Source: Nymphalis io (Eukaryota; Arthropoda; Insecta; Lepidoptera; Nymphalidae). Taken from it: a DNA stretch of 64,000 bases. Numbering within the stretch: position 1 is the first letter of the stretch; each line of letters starts with the position of its first letter. This document shows, in pieces, positions 1 to 12,156 of this stretch. Made by a program: the position numbers and the translations under genes. The stretch is from positions 2,356,001-2,420,000 of the forward strand of contig NC_065893.1 in the NCBI RefSeq assembly GCF_905147045.1, written 5' to 3'. The notes below the pieces were generated by a model. It saw nothing but the letters and a program-made list of their open reading frames with translations. It did not search any database and was not told the origin of the DNA.

Positions 1-110
1 ATAGCGCAATGGTTTACGGGCCGCCTAGCAATGTAAAAGTCGCAGGTTTGATCCTGACTACTCGGACTATTGTCGTCCTCTCTCCTAATAAAAGTTGTAC
101 GCTTAATTAG
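1..110 (+). repeat. SINE-D, tRNA-derived head, truncated by window edge
   Basis: The stretch reads like a tRNA 5' half and T-arm: 'gcgcaatggttta' (box A-like) followed by 'gcaggtttgatcctg' (box B-like). A second copy at 51410-51535 has the same order of blocks, so this is a dispersed SINE and not a single tRNA gene. The left end is cut by the window. Confidence 0.6.
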
Positions 111-234
111 TAAAATTAATCCTTAAATCTAATATATCCTCAAAATATAAGAATGTAAATATATGATCATTTTAGTTAACGTGCACGCTGCGTCCTCAAC
201 AATTATTGGTTTGGTAAAGCTACCTATAGCTAAA

Positions 235-540
235 GTCGAGATATCCTAGTGGTTAGAACGCGTGAATCTTAACCGATGATCGTGGATTCAAACCCGGGCA
301 AGCACCAATGAATTTTCATGTGCTCAATTTGTGTTTATAATTCATCTCGGGCTCGACGGTCAAGGAAAAACACTGAGGAAACCTGCATGTGTCTGATTTC
401 ACTAAAATTATGCCACATGTGTATTCAACCAACCCGCATTGAAGCAGCGTGTTGCAATAAGCTCGAAACCTATTCCTCAAAAAGGAAGAGGATGCTTAGC
501 TCAGCAGTGGGACATTAACAGGCTGTTACCGTTACTGTAA
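235..540 (+). repeat. SINE-C (Metulj-like), near full length
   Basis: This tRNA-derived SINE has a box A-like 'tagtggttagaacgcg', a box B-like 'ggattcaaaccc', a body with 'aaacctgcatgtgtctgattt' and 'ccaacccgcattg', and a tail ending 'cagcagtgggacattaacaggctgtta'. It matches the copies at 9074, 21256, 24722 and 28968 throughout its length. It is moderately diverged, including 'cctagtgg' for 'cccagtgg'. The open reading frame across it is incidental. Confidence 0.85.
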
Positions 541-1510
541 AGCTGCATTTTATTCTATTTACTGAACAACATAAACCTAAAACTGAATGCAATCCAGTTC
601 ACAAATAATTAAGCACAATGAACGTAAAAAAACTTTTATTGCTTATTCATCGTCATAATATTATAGAGGATTAATTTGGATAGTGTAAGGTAATTAAACT
701 AAATAGCATTTCATAGTGAGTTTTCATGTTTAAAGATACACACGACCAATTACAGGTTCGATTTAACTGTGTTTAAACAAATTTTAACACATAATTTGCA
801 ACACGCAGACAGGACGTATGATATATGTGTGGATAGTGGTAGGTCTTAATCAAAGATCGATGGTTCAAATCTGAATAAATCCACTGGCTATTCACGTCCT
901 CAATTTACAATTCAACTCATTCTCGATGTTCAAAGAAAATATCGTAAAGAAACCTGCATTACAAAGACTTAACTAATAAGCTTTTGATAGCTGATTTCCA
1001 CAATAAAAAATAAAGATTTTTATTATGTATACTAGTATTAGAAAATAAACAACAGTAAGTTATATTTAACGGAAAATGTTCGTCATCTACATAGAAGTTT
1101 CAAACTCCACACTTCCGTAAATACCGAGAGTCAGTTCATGCGACGTGAACGTATGTTGATATTTCTCTGTTGCGCTGGAATTTTTGTTGTTTATTTTAAA
1201 TTATGTAACTCTAGATACGTCTGAGACAAATCGATATTGTCGTTGTTCTTTTTGTAAAATAAAATTTTATTCTACAAAGTGATGCAAATATTCCACACGG
1301 TATTTAAGATACTATGAATGATAAGGTTTGTATGTTTCATCTGTAATTAGTACTAAACGTCGAAGGCATAATTTCTACTTTGTATTTCGGCGCTGTGCAA
1401 GCTCTAGTACAATTTCAATATATGTACATATTTTTTTCGATTTTAATAGAGTATTAGTTTGTACCCACACGTACAGACATATATATATAATATTTATGCT
1501 ACTGCTGCTT
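541..1510. other. Intergenic; no gene seen
   Basis: AT-rich sequence with no exon-like block. It contains one decayed SINE-C copy, listed separately at 820-962. Confidence 0.6.
820..962 (+). repeat. SINE-C, decayed fragment
   Basis: Recognisable blocks in the right order are 'gatcgatggttcaaat', 'cattctcgatgttcaaagaaaatatcg' in part, and 'aaagaaacctgcatt'. The tail is missing. It is much older than the copies at 235 and 9074. Confidence 0.55.
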
Positions 1511-1881
1511 GACCGCCTCGTTGGTGTAGTAGCTTGATATAAGGCCGCAGACCCGGAGGTCCTGGGTTCAACTCCCAGGTCGGGCCAATAAAAAGTTATT
1601 GGGTTTTTCTGGCAGAAAATTCTCAGTAACAGCCGGGAGTCTGAAATTTGGAAGTGTTTACACTCCCGTGCCTCGGAAAGCACGTAAAGCCGTTGATCCT
1701 GCGCCTGAACTCTTTCTCGTCATGTCGGATTGCCGTTCCATCGGATTATGGGTAGGAAATTGAGAGTGCACCTGTGTTTGCGCACACACTTGTGCACTAT
1801 AATATCTCCTGCGTACTTTCCTATTCTCTCTTGAAATTGGCCGCCGTAAACGAAATCGGTATGAAGGACATTATTATTATT
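1511..1881 (+). repeat. SINE-B, full length
   Basis: A tRNA-like head ('cctcgttggtgtagtagc', then box B-like 'gggttcaactcccagg') is followed by the family body ('ggttttggaagtgt..actcccgtgcctcgg' region, then 'gcacctgtgtttgcgcacac'). It ends in 'ggccgccgtaaacgaaatcgg' and a short ATT-rich tail. It aligns end to end with the reverse complement of 8303-8633. The antisense reading frame over it has no gene-like content. Confidence 0.85.
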
Positions 1882-2120
1882 TATGCTATAATAAAAATCG
1901 AAACGACTTTTATCATAAAATAGATATTCCTAACCACATTTGCGTGACCACAGTCCATAAACTAATCACAAATACAAGATCTTAAAGCAAGATAAAGCCT
2001 ACAAGTTAACGATGTGTCCGCTAACGATCAACCGTCAAGAGCGAGATAACAATAGAGTTTTCTAATTTTTTTTAAGCAAGATGATCTAACAGTTTAATGT
2101 TCGTATATCTTAGTTTAATT

Positions 2121-2412
2121 TTTTTTTTTATAGAATAGTAAGGTGGACGAGCATATGGGCCACCTGATGGTAAGTGGTCACCAAACGCCCTTAGACATTG
2201 GCATTGTAAGAAATGTCAACCATCGCTTATAGCCAATGCGCCACCAACCTTGGGAACTAAGATTTTATGTCCCTTGTGCCTGTAATTACACTGGCTCACT
2301 CACCCTTCAAACCGGAACACAACAATATCAAGTATTGCTGTTTTGCGGTAGAATATCTGATGAGTGGGTGGTACCTACCCAGACGAGCTTGCACAAAGCC
2401 CTACCACCAGTA
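2121..2412 (-). repeat. SINE-A, full length
   Basis: On the minus strand it begins 'ctggtggtagggctttgtgc' and ends in 'ccttactattctata' plus poly(A), seen as poly(T) on the plus strand at about 2120-2130. It is nearly identical to the copies at 3408, 10510, 33106 and 45395. The reading frame across it recurs wherever the repeat recurs and is not a gene. Confidence 0.85.
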
Positions 2413-3386
2413 TAGTATTGCAATCCTATCGAGTATATTAGAAACGAGCGTTGATAAATAAAGTTTCAGTTTGAAATGGCATAAATAATATATATATAAC
2501 ACTGACATACCGTATTTCCGAAGCATGTCGGATATGAGCAACATTCATGAGGAATTGTGTAAATACGTTGCCCCACGTTGGGCGCCAGAGTTATAAAAAT
2601 ACTTTTCTAACAAGGCTCACTTAAATATTGCTTAGTGACGGGCAATTTATAATCTCTGAAATCGAGACTCCCTTAGGGATGTTTTTTAACAAAGTATAAA
2701 TATTTACAGTCGTGTCACATTATATTTATAACATAAATATTTTCGAAATAATCAGTAATAATCTATGTAAACACGAGATACGATACACTTTCCAACTTAT
2801 TTGTCAGCGAAATCTGCGATAACATTCTGAACCGTTATACTTTCAACGTTTATCCTGTTATTATGTTGGGCTTTAAATCGCCTACTCTAATAAATAAAAA
2901 ATATTTTGTAGATAAATAATAAAACATATTTCGTTATCAGTGATTACAACTTAAATTTATTAATTATGCCTTATTTGTTTAACCTAAATTCAACATCTCT
3001 TGATATAAGGATAAAATGTATTATATTTATACATAATGAAATTATACCATCTTTATTAGTTTTAATATTATGCTATCACTTTTGATAAACTTCGCGATAT
3101 TTCAATTTTATTACTAGTGGACACATTTAATATAATTATTGTTGATATATAATTCTCTCATGTTGCAAGCATCATCATTCATGACTTTGATAAGATTTAT
3201 GGCCTTTCTGTCTGTAATTGATGTAATACTATAGATACAGAATCAGACGTATGATAAATTAAAAAAAATAAGGTAACTAGTATCAGAAATTTTATTATAA
3301 AATTCTTCACTTCTTTATTTAAATATCGTTTTATTAATTATAAATGTACGTCCTATGTTTACTTGTATAATAAGTCGTTAATACAT
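2413..3386. other. Intergenic; nothing recognised
   Basis: AT-rich sequence without coding signal or a repeat family that I recognise. Confidence 0.5.
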
Positions 3387-3400
3387 AAAACATTAATAAA

Positions 3401-3705
3401 AATTTACTGGTGGTAGGGCTTTGTGCAAGCTCGTCTGGGTAGGTACCACCCACTCATCAGATATTCTACCGCAAAACAGCAATACTTGATATTGTTGTGT
3501 TCCGGTTTGAAGGGTGAGTGAGCCAGTGTAATTACAGGCACAAGGGACATAAAATCTTTGTTCCCAAGGTTGGTGGCGCATTGGATATGTAAGCGATGGT
3601 TCACATTTCTTACAATGCCAATGTCTAAGAGCGTTGGTGACCACTTACCATCAGGTGGCCCATATGCTCGTCCGCCTTCCTATTCTATAAAAAAAAAAAA
3701 AAAAC
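3401..3705 (+). repeat. SINE-A, full length, flanked by a 10-bp direct repeat
   Basis: A complete copy begins near 'ttactggtggtagggc' and ends 'cctattctata' with a poly(A) run of about 15. The direct repeat 'aaaacattaa' lies at 3387-3396 and again at 3701-3710. It is probably the target-site duplication, although seven extra bases sit between the left repeat and the usual element start. Confidence 0.85.
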
Positions 3706-3710
3706 ATTAA

Positions 3711-4375
3711 AGGCATTTAAATTCCGCTTGAAACAGATTAAAACTAAAACAGTGTCCCTGATATTAAATTGACTGTTACTGCGTATAAACTCTAATTAGT
3801 AGTTGTAAATCGAAGCTGTGGTTTCCGACCACCTGTACATTAGTAAGACCACAATCACTACCCGCCGAGCGTAAATATGGTCCCGCGTAAATGGACACCT
3901 ACAGGCAAATGACGCGGTCAACGGTCATTTACCGCAAATTTGTATGCGCAAATAATACCACTCAATATCGATACGAATAATTTTTAGTGATATGGAATCC
4001 TAATGTTGCCATTTCGATTTTATTGAATTATTTATCTGTTCACTTTTCTCGGTTTTTTTTTTTGTGACATTTTTTTTTTGAATAACTATTTCGTTTTAAT
4101 AGTAATTAATTAGTGTCCAGTTCAAAAATTTATTGTCCTTAAGTAATTGCCAGTTTTTAAATAACTATAAAATTCTTGTTTTACATTTTATTGTTAGATG
4201 CGTATTAAAATAAAATAATTCTATTAATTTCTCAGAACTGACGTAGAAGTGGTTTGCGATAAATAGTTACGTTACCGGCAAACATTTTTTTTTATTTATA
4301 TTCATTAAATACATATACATGATTATAAAAAAATATTTTGCTATACATATTCTTTATTTATATTTATATAAAATA
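3711..4375. other. Intergenic; no gene seen
   Basis: This stretch includes a less AT-rich patch at about 3810-3955 with the short inverted pair 'aaatgac'/'gtcattt'. I see no exon or known repeat in it. Confidence 0.5.
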
Positions 4376-4650
4376 CGTAGCTGGTTGGGCGAATAGGCCA
4401 TCTGATGTTAGGCGGTCACCATCACCCATATACACGTTGACGCTGACATATTAACCATTCCTTTCATTGCTGATGGACCGCAAACTTTGGCAACTAAGAT
4501 GTTATGTCCCTTGTGCCTGTAGTTACACTGACACACCCACACTTCAAACGGGAACATTATAATACTAAGTATTGCTGCAGTAGAATACATGATAAGTAGG
4601 TACCACACCTACGAAGACGGTCTTGCACAAAGCCTACCTGCCCTACCAGC
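4376..4650 (-). repeat. SINE-A, diverged copy
   Basis: Diagnostic blocks on the plus strand are 'ggccatctgatgttaggcggtcacc', 'ttatgtcccttgtgcctgtagttacac' in part, and 'tcttgcacaaagccta'. They occur in the order expected of an inverted SINE-A. Divergence is clearly higher than in the 3401 copy. Confidence 0.75.
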
Positions 4651-7600
4651 AATGATGCTGTTACTGTGTACCTGTTTAAAGGGCCAACAAGCCAGTACAG
4701 GCGTAAGGGTCAACATTTAAAATCGAATAGTTGTAAAGAAACGTTTTGTAATAAAAATATTTAAATAGGTTCATATGTTCATGTTACTAGATTAAAAAGA
4801 AATATATAGCTACCGATTCACAATGTTCTACTGAGAAGTATTATTACCAGTACCATTGATGATGACGATGAATTAGTACCATTTGCTCATTTAAATTTAC
4901 TACGTTATTCACGTTAAAATATATTTATGAAATTTCATCTAACGAATACATTAAAATAATAAATATTTTGTATCTCCTAGGCCGTGTTTATTTCAAAAAC
5001 AATATCGATACTCTGTTTAACTGAAAGCGTGTAGGTATTACGATTCATACAAAACTCATTTCATTTCAACAAGAACAAAAGACACGCGATGCAATGAATC
5101 GATACTCCGATATCAAAGAGGATTTCGCTGCAATAACTAACACGTCAGTTATAGGCTTAGCTTGTAAATATTTTACAACGAGTTGCCAACCCCGTGACGT
5201 CATTGACATAGACTCTGTATAGAAATATTTTTACAGCCTGGGGACTCAGTATTTTCCCAATATAGTTTTCTAAGCATCAAATTTTATTAAAGTTATGTTT
5301 GAACACTATAAGAGTAATATTTTGAAGTCGTGTACAATAAGTAGCTTTTTGACGTATAGCTTGAATTTGACAGAACTTTCTAGAAGCTAGCTTAAAAAGC
5401 TACAATTTCCAAAGTCCTGGATTCAAATCCCTTTAATTTATCCGCGCAGGGACGGGTAGCCGGCATACCCATTGACTCCAAAATATTCTGATATAAGACT
5501 CACATTTCCAAGCCACTAGGATAACTCGGCTAAAAATAATACTGGACGATAACTCAATTGGGAATAAAGAACCTTCAGACGAATCCAATTCTTCATTCAT
5601 GCATTATATATGTTGTCTAGAACCCACTTATCAGTTATTCTAGGGAATTTATTCCTGTGTTTTGGTACGCTGTGGAACAATGTAATTAGTGGCACAAGGG
5701 ACAAAACATAAATGCTCGCAAATTAATGTACGCTTACAATCTCTATCATTTTGTGATTATGTGCAAAACTAACTTCCTGACTAAAGCCAGGAAATGCGAA
5801 CATAATATGTGTTTATTTTACTAAGACAAAGTCTTTTGCGACAAACTAAACTAAACTAACTCGATAGGATAGCTGTAAAATAATATAATATGCGATTTTA
5901 TCATACTTTTCATCCCATCTGTTAACTCTATTCAGTCACTTATTCGTACTCTTAGACTTTTTACTCGTAAAACATTTTATCCGCGACCCTTTGAATATAG
6001 AATCGTACCCACAATGACACATACAAAATTCTTTCCTTTGTCAATACTTAAGCTAAAAGATTCAAGTGCGAGCCGTTGCTATGATGAGTGTATTTACAGC
6101 GGTCCTTCACATAGTGCCTTTTTATCATAAGTGCAAGAAAATATTGACTTAAGTAAAAAGGGTTAGCGTACTAATATTAAAAAAATATATTTATGTGATA
6201 TAGTTCTGCTGCAAATTGTGACAACTGACTTGGATTTGATGCTTATTCTTGAAATGTTATGATTATTATTGTCAATAACGTATGTCACTTTTTGAAATTT
6301 TGCAACCAATTCTGCGGTGAGTTTCGCGTCTACTCTTTCAGAATTGCCCCTCTACTGGTAACAAATGCAGAAATAAAGTAATTCCTTAGCTTTATTTAAT
6401 TATTTATCACATACTAATTACATGTTATTAACAAACTAAGGACTCAAAATAATAACTTGAAATTAATGGACAATGAAACGTGAATGACGTAGTTGTGGAT
6501 TCTCGTCATGAAACCCAATAATGTACTGAACCGTCTGACATCAGTGAAGACAATAAGATAGGATTTTATATCTTTTATTACATCATTAATATAAAATGAA
6601 TAATTGTGTTTTAAATTAAAGTTAAATATACTTTCGACTAGAACATATTATGGGTTGGCAGAGCAATAATTATTATAAGCCACAGCTCACAGTTTTAGTA
6701 ATAGAATATAAGTGGTATATTAAAAGCAAATTTTACGCGGTTTTACTCGTTTTAAATGTTACTACTTCTCTCCCGTAGCTTGATACTACTACTTACTATA
6801 ACCATTCCTAATAAAAGAGGTATGTTTTCAAGTAAAAATATGACTGAAATTGGTCCCTTCTGAAAAACCAATTCAGTATTATAATATTTTAACTATTGAT
6901 TAACATACAAAAATAATATAGATCGCTTATCTCTTTTACCTTAATAAAATACATTCACTAACAAGATATTGCTTTTTCCCTTATATGATCGTTTCTTTTT
7001 CATGTAAAACACTGCTATATATGTGCTGGACGCATGTGTGGGTATGGAGATGAAATGGTCGAATAAAATAAAATAGCCTATACGTGAAAATATCGATTTT
7101 TATGTTTTTATGAACGCATTTACATACTATAAGTTTATAGTAGCAATAACCCGAACTAGTTAAGAAGGACGTTTCATATTTTTGGTGAAGAATATTTATA
7201 CGCGTTGCAGATATTTGACAATAACAACGTTTAATTTCACGTGATATATTCAACGCGAAACAACTATTTCAAATATTAAATTTTGGTTCTATCCATGGTT
7301 ATTTTTTATTATTTTTCCTAGCGTTTCAACAGAATTTCACCTGTCGTAGTCAGGAGTAGAAAAAAACATATTTGAAAGACTTAAATTAGACTTAAAATTA
7401 TATATTTTAAATATAATACAAATATTCATATTTCTGACAAAATATTTGATACTATACTGGCCAAAAGTATTACCCTACGGAATTAAAACGGGCATCTGCT
7501 TATCCTTGTTTGTTCTATAAGAAATACTTTTTGCAGTCGTATATTTTAAACCGCATTATATTTCATCGTGCTTCAAGCGGAGTCTGGTGTGTGGTCACTT

Positions 7601-8194
7601 AATCCCAGCTAACAAGAGCAGTCATTAAGATAAGAGCGATATATTATCACAAAGTGCAGAATTCAAGAGCTCTGTCGACAAAATGAACTCGTTTAAGAAC
7701 TAAGGACGTTACTCCTTTTAATATCTTATATATAGGGCTGTCAAATTTCAAAAATCGAAAACTTCTTGAGATTTTTCTGAAAGATTTTCTACAAAATATA
7801 TTATAGTATGTAATGCTACGAAATCAAAGTTTGTGACGAATATTTAATATCTTTGCTTATTTAAATGTGAGATATTGGTACGTAAATTCATTGATCCAGG
7901 TCATGAAATATTTATGGTCACGTCAAGTTTTATATGACCCATCAGATTGTGAGAGTGAGTGAAAAAACAGTGTATTTATGCTCATATATTTTTACTATGT
8001 AATGTTACATCTCCTATGCAATTGGTTAACCTTAAAATGAGTGCAATTGGTTAACCTTAAAAGAATGAGTCTGATGAAAATCATTTAGTAGTATATAAAT
8101 ATACAAATGATTTTATCACATTATTATAATGTTAGAGTAGTACAACTAAAACATATTCAAAGTGACGAAACTCATCGCAAATTTTAATATTCAT
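4651..8194. other. Long intergenic stretch; one SINE-A relic
   Basis: I see no exon or large repeat. A worn SINE-A trace is at about 5626-5710 ('cccacttatcagttattct', 'ggcacaagggacaaaac'). A perfect CRE-type palindrome TGACGTCA sits at 5195-5202. A 25-bp tandem duplication lies at 8017-8066. The rest is AT-rich sequence of unknown role. Confidence 0.5.
8017..8066. repeat. Two-copy 25-bp tandem duplication
   Basis: A unit beginning 'tgcaattggttaacctta' occurs at 8017 and again at 8042, and the two copies agree over nearly the whole unit. Each contains the palindromic core GGTTAACC. Confidence 0.7.
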
Positions 8195-8302
8195 TTTTTT
8201 TAAGGTTGGCTTAGGCTTGGTAAGGCTGGCAAGAAAGCCACATTGGTCTGGTCATCATCCCCCATAGACATTGGTATTGTAAGAAATATAATCCATACCT
8301 TA
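8195..8302 (-). repeat. SINE-A, 3' part, split by SINE-B insertion
   Basis: Inverted SINE-A blocks ('catagacattggtattgtaagaaat') run up to the target site at 8293-8302, where a SINE-B is inserted. The copy resumes at 8634. Confidence 0.75.
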
Positions 8303-8633
8303 AAAATAATGTCTTCCAGACCGATTTCGGCCACGGCGACCAATCTAAAGAGAGAGTAGAGTAGTATACGCAGGAGATATTACAAAGCACAATCGTGTGC
8401 GCAAACACAGGTGCACTCTCTATGCCTTAACTCTCATAATCCGATGGGACTTCAATCTGACACGACCGGAAAAAGTTAAAGCGCAGGGCCAATGGCTTTG
8501 CGTGCTTTCCGAGGTACGAGAGTGTACACACTGCCAACTTCCAGACTCCGGGCTGCCCGACCTGGGAATTGAACCCGGGACCTCCGGGTCTACGGCCTTA
8601 CTTCAACGCACTAGACCAACGAGGCAGTCCAAA
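8303..8633 (-). repeat. SINE-B inserted into SINE-A
   Basis: On the minus strand it carries the tRNA-like head (box A-like 'ttggtctagtgcg', box B-like 'gggttcaattcccagg') and the whole family body ending 'ggccgaaatcggtctgg'. The 10-bp sequence 'ccatacctta' is repeated perfectly at 8293-8302 and 8634-8643, which marks the target-site duplication. The 126-codon frame across it is an accident of the repeat. Confidence 0.9.
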
Positions 8634-8775
8634 CCATACCTTACATTGCCAATACACCACCAACCATGTGGACTAAGGTTTACGTCCCTTGTGCCTATAG
8701 TTACACTGTCTCACTTACCCTTAAAATCGGAACACGACAATACTAAGTATTACTGCTTGCTGTTTTGTGATGTTT
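8634..8775 (-). repeat. SINE-A, 5' part, continuation of the split copy
   Basis: After the duplicated target site the host SINE-A continues with 'ccaccaaccatgtggactaagg', 'cgtcccttgtgcctatagttac' and 'cttaaaatcggaacacgac', each recognisable in part against other copies. Its true 5' end is worn away. Confidence 0.75.
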
Positions 8776-9073
8776 AGTTATGTTTTCTAAAATTACAAAC
8801 TAAAACTAAAAACCGAGTAGCAGTTAACCCTACGTACATAACTACATATATATACATATAACAGCGTTGGAATTCCTCCAAACGTCTCGCAAGTTCAAAA
8901 GGTAAAACAAATAGGTAACTTTGAAAAATGCTTTGTTTAAATTGATGAAGTGTACTAATCTTGCGTTATATTCAGTTACAGCTTTAGCAAAGATATAGTA
9001 ATTTGTAATATACTTGAAAGCAAAGTGAATCCAAAATATTAGTAACATAAACATAATTTAGCAGCTATGTCTA

Positions 9074-9381
9074 CAGTAACAGCCTGTTAATGTCCTTCGT
9101 TACTGCTGGGCTAAGGTCTCCTCTTCCTTTTGAGGAGAAGTATTGGAGCTTATTCCACCACGCTGCTCCAATGCGGGTTGGTAGAATACACATGTGGCAG
9201 AATTTCAATGAAATTATACACATGCAGGTTTCCTCACGATGTTTTCCTTCACCGTTAAGCACGAGATGAATTATAATCACAAATTAAGCACATGAAAATA
9301 CAGTGGTGCTTGCCCGGGTTTGAACCCACGATCATCGGATAAGATTCACGCGTTCCAACCACTGGGCCATCTCGGCTTTTT
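9074..9381 (-). repeat. SINE-C, full length with perfect 12-bp target-site duplication
   Basis: This complete copy on the minus strand runs from 'ccgagatggcccagtgg' through box B-like 'gggttcaaaccc' to 'caggctgttactgt'. The direct repeat 'cagctatgtcta' lies at 9062-9073 and 9382-9393, so both ends are fixed and the insertion is young. Confidence 0.92.
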
Positions 9382-9454
9382 CAGCTATGTCTATAAAACT
9401 ATAATTATCTACTCTTATAATTATCTACTAGACTATAAAAGATTACTAATTGGA

Positions 9455-9555
9455 GGTGGGGCTTTGGTATAAGTACCACCCACTCATCAATTATTCTCTG
9501 TAGTTGAAGGGTGAGTGAGTTAGTATAATTACAGGCTCGAGGGACATTTTCGATA
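9455..9555 (+). repeat. SINE-A, 5' fragment, diverged
   Basis: The blocks 'ggtggggctttggtataagtaccacccactcatca' (in part) and 'gaagggtgagtgagttagtataattacagg' (in part) match the first third of SINE-A in plus orientation. Confidence 0.7.
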
Positions 9556-10509
9556 TATTCGAATAATTTCTTACTACGACCAATATCTATGGGTGGTAGT
9601 AGTGGCGGTAGTACTATTATGAATAAAAATAAACATGATAAACAACATCAATAGTTGTAGTACACCATACATATTTACATATATGAATCGGTAGTAAAAC
9701 TTTTTACAAGCGCGTATTGCGTACCATCTGCTTCCTAATTTTTCCACAAAAAAGTAAGACTTGTATTTTCGTGTTTCGAACTAAAGAATAAGCGAGTTAT
9801 TACAGACAAAAAATACTTATTAACATAATAAAACCCCATGATTGGCTCCACGGTGTCAGTGTATGAAGAACTTATTTTAAGAGTCGTGTCTACGTTACTT
9901 GCGGTTTTTATAAAATGAGCCGAAGTCATTTGACTATCCATTTGCTGGTCGACGCTGGAGCGGCGAGGCTGTTTTTATTTTTATTACGTTTTTTGAGTTG
10001 TAATTATTTAACCGTGTAGTTTTTGGTTGATTAAAATCATAGATATTTGTTAACTGTTTCTTTTTTAAAATTAATTTCCTCTTCTAGTTCCTAAAATATA
10101 TATTCATTAATTTCGAGCTATCAATTAATTATTTTAATTATAATTTATTATCATTGGTAAATATTATTTAGATTTTAAAATGAAACTAAGTTATATTTAG
10201 TCTAGAATGTACACCCAGCCTAATACGAATAACTCATTATGATATGACATTAAATGTCATTGCTTATGACAATAAACAAACTGAAACATTTAAATTTATA
10301 TCTTGTCATCATCATACGGTTTAATTTTCTTTGCAACAATAATTTGTCTCAGCAGGCAGCTTCGAGTGATGGTTGTAATTTTTTTATTAATAAAATATAT
10401 AATAAAAGGAGACTCCGGAACATAATAATGTTTTATAATCACAAACGTCACGGAGGAGCATAATTTTGAAATATCAGAATGTGATATGCGACATTAAATA
10501 TAATAAGGA
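9556..10509. other. Intergenic; nothing recognised
   Basis: AT-rich sequence. The short frames here lack homology that I recognise and have AT-driven composition. Confidence 0.5.
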
Positions 10510-10806
10510 TATTCTTTTTATAGAATAGGAAGGTGGATGAGCATATGGACCACCTGATAGTAACTTACTATCACCAACGCCCATAGACATTGGCATTGTA
10601 AGAAATGTCAACCATCGCTTTTACATAGCCAATGTGCCATCAACCTTGGGAACTAAGATTTTATGTCCCTTGTACCTGTAATTACATTTGTTCACTTACT
10701 CTTCAAACCGGAACACAACAATATCAAGTACTGCTATTCTGCGGTAGAATATCTGATGAGTGGGTGGTACCTACCCAGACGAGCTTGCACAAAGCCCTAA
10801 CACCAG
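10510..10806 (-). repeat. SINE-A, full length
   Basis: This inverted copy starts with the poly(T)/'tatagaatagg' tail side on the plus strand and ends 'gcacaaagccctaacaccag'. It is closely similar to 2121-2412. Confidence 0.85.
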
Positions 10807-12120
10807 TACATCATATCAATCTATATCTCTACAATAATATATCTCAGAAAGCTAAGGATACACAACATTTCACGTGTGAGATACAAAGTGTTTGTGAAAT
10901 GAGTTCATAGAGCATTGCTTAGCTAAAATAATTTTGTATAAATAACATTTATATTTAAGGATATTATATGTTGTTATTATTTCTCACTGTACTTAAGTTT
11001 TTGCAATACAGTCTGGCATTTTCTACTAGTCTTCACGTTAGCCAAATAAACGAAGAATAGCGTGGGGTTTTTTTAATGTTTTGTTCCTTATTGCTACGAC
11101 AGTACTTTTTGTAAGTGGGGCTGAAGTTAATTTTTAAGGAAGCTTGTGCCTTAGAGATTGTCATCGTCACCGTACATTTAGTTTTCTATTTTAAAAACAA
11201 TCACTGTCATTTAACTATACTCACACACAGACATACAACTTTAAAAAAGCTTTAATAAAACACACAATCGAACTGTGAATCGAAAACCAACCGATTTATT
11301 AATTAAATACGAATAATTGTTAACACTTAATAAAATAAACTTAAAGTAGTAAATTAGTATCCTATCTAATATTAAAAAATGCGAAAGTAACTTTGTTTGT
11401 TATATTTTTACGTGTGACATACTCAGTTCGTCATTATGAAATCTTGCAAAGACGTCAGGCGTAGAGAAAAGGACTAAGGTACCTGACATTTGCCAAACCA
11501 TTACAAAATTATATCAAGTCGGGTTTTAAATACAAAAAAAAATAATTATCAAAAAAGTATAACAAATTGAACGACTTAAGCCTTATATAAAATTTAGTCC
11601 TAGAATGAAAGCCTTTAATTTTGTCAGAGTTTGTTAAAATATTTAAACTCCAATGAACCGAGAGGAACAAAATTACAAGCCGCACTCCGAAAGCTAAGCT
11701 GTTTATTACCACGGAAGATCGTTTATAAAAAGTTTTCACTCGAAAAAACTTCCCTTTGAGCATCGAATTCTGTGTTAGCACCTTTTCGCTGCGTCTAATT
11801 AAATTTCCAACTAGACTGTTTCAATTAAAATAAATTATATTAGTTCATTTATACACTAATAAACTGTAACAAGGCTCTGTCCTGCTTCTTAGCAAAATAC
11901 CTCTTCCTTTATTATCGTTTTGAGGGGAATTTTAGAATAGGGTAACTAAAGTGCAATCCTAACTGCCCAGTATTGTGTAAATGCATCCTATTAAGGAAGA
12001 CTGTTTTTAGTTTGTTAAATTCAGTTCCAGTGTCGATTCATGAATGCATACGTACACATGCAAGTTTCAAAATATTATTCTTTGGTTAAATTTCGCAAAT
12101 TATGTCACCGTACACCGGGC

Positions 12121-12121
<1 letters not shown>
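10807..12121. other. Intergenic; nothing recognised
   Basis: AT-rich sequence with no coding signal or recognised repeat. The 90-codon minus-strand frame near 11509-11781 has no motif that I can name. Confidence 0.5.

Positions 12122-12156
<35 letters not shown>

Noticed and set aside
1..60. Free-standing tRNA gene at the left edge (and at 51410)
   Set aside because: Both loci have box A/B-like blocks, but the two copies share SINE-type sequence after the T-arm and no clean acceptor stem, so they are SINE heads.
3393..3644. Cys/His-containing small frames repeated across the window
   Set aside because: The same peptide ('MRHQPWEQRFYVPCACNY' type) appears wherever SINE-A occurs on that strand. 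It is translated repeat, not a gene family.
8397..8777. 126-codon frame as a gene
   Set aside because: It runs across a SINE-B nested in SINE-A; every part recurs in other copies of these repeats.
12122..12152. TAA repeats as a stand-alone microsatellite or CRISPR-like array
   Set aside because: It is the tail of SINE-E; there are no spacers of unique sequence.
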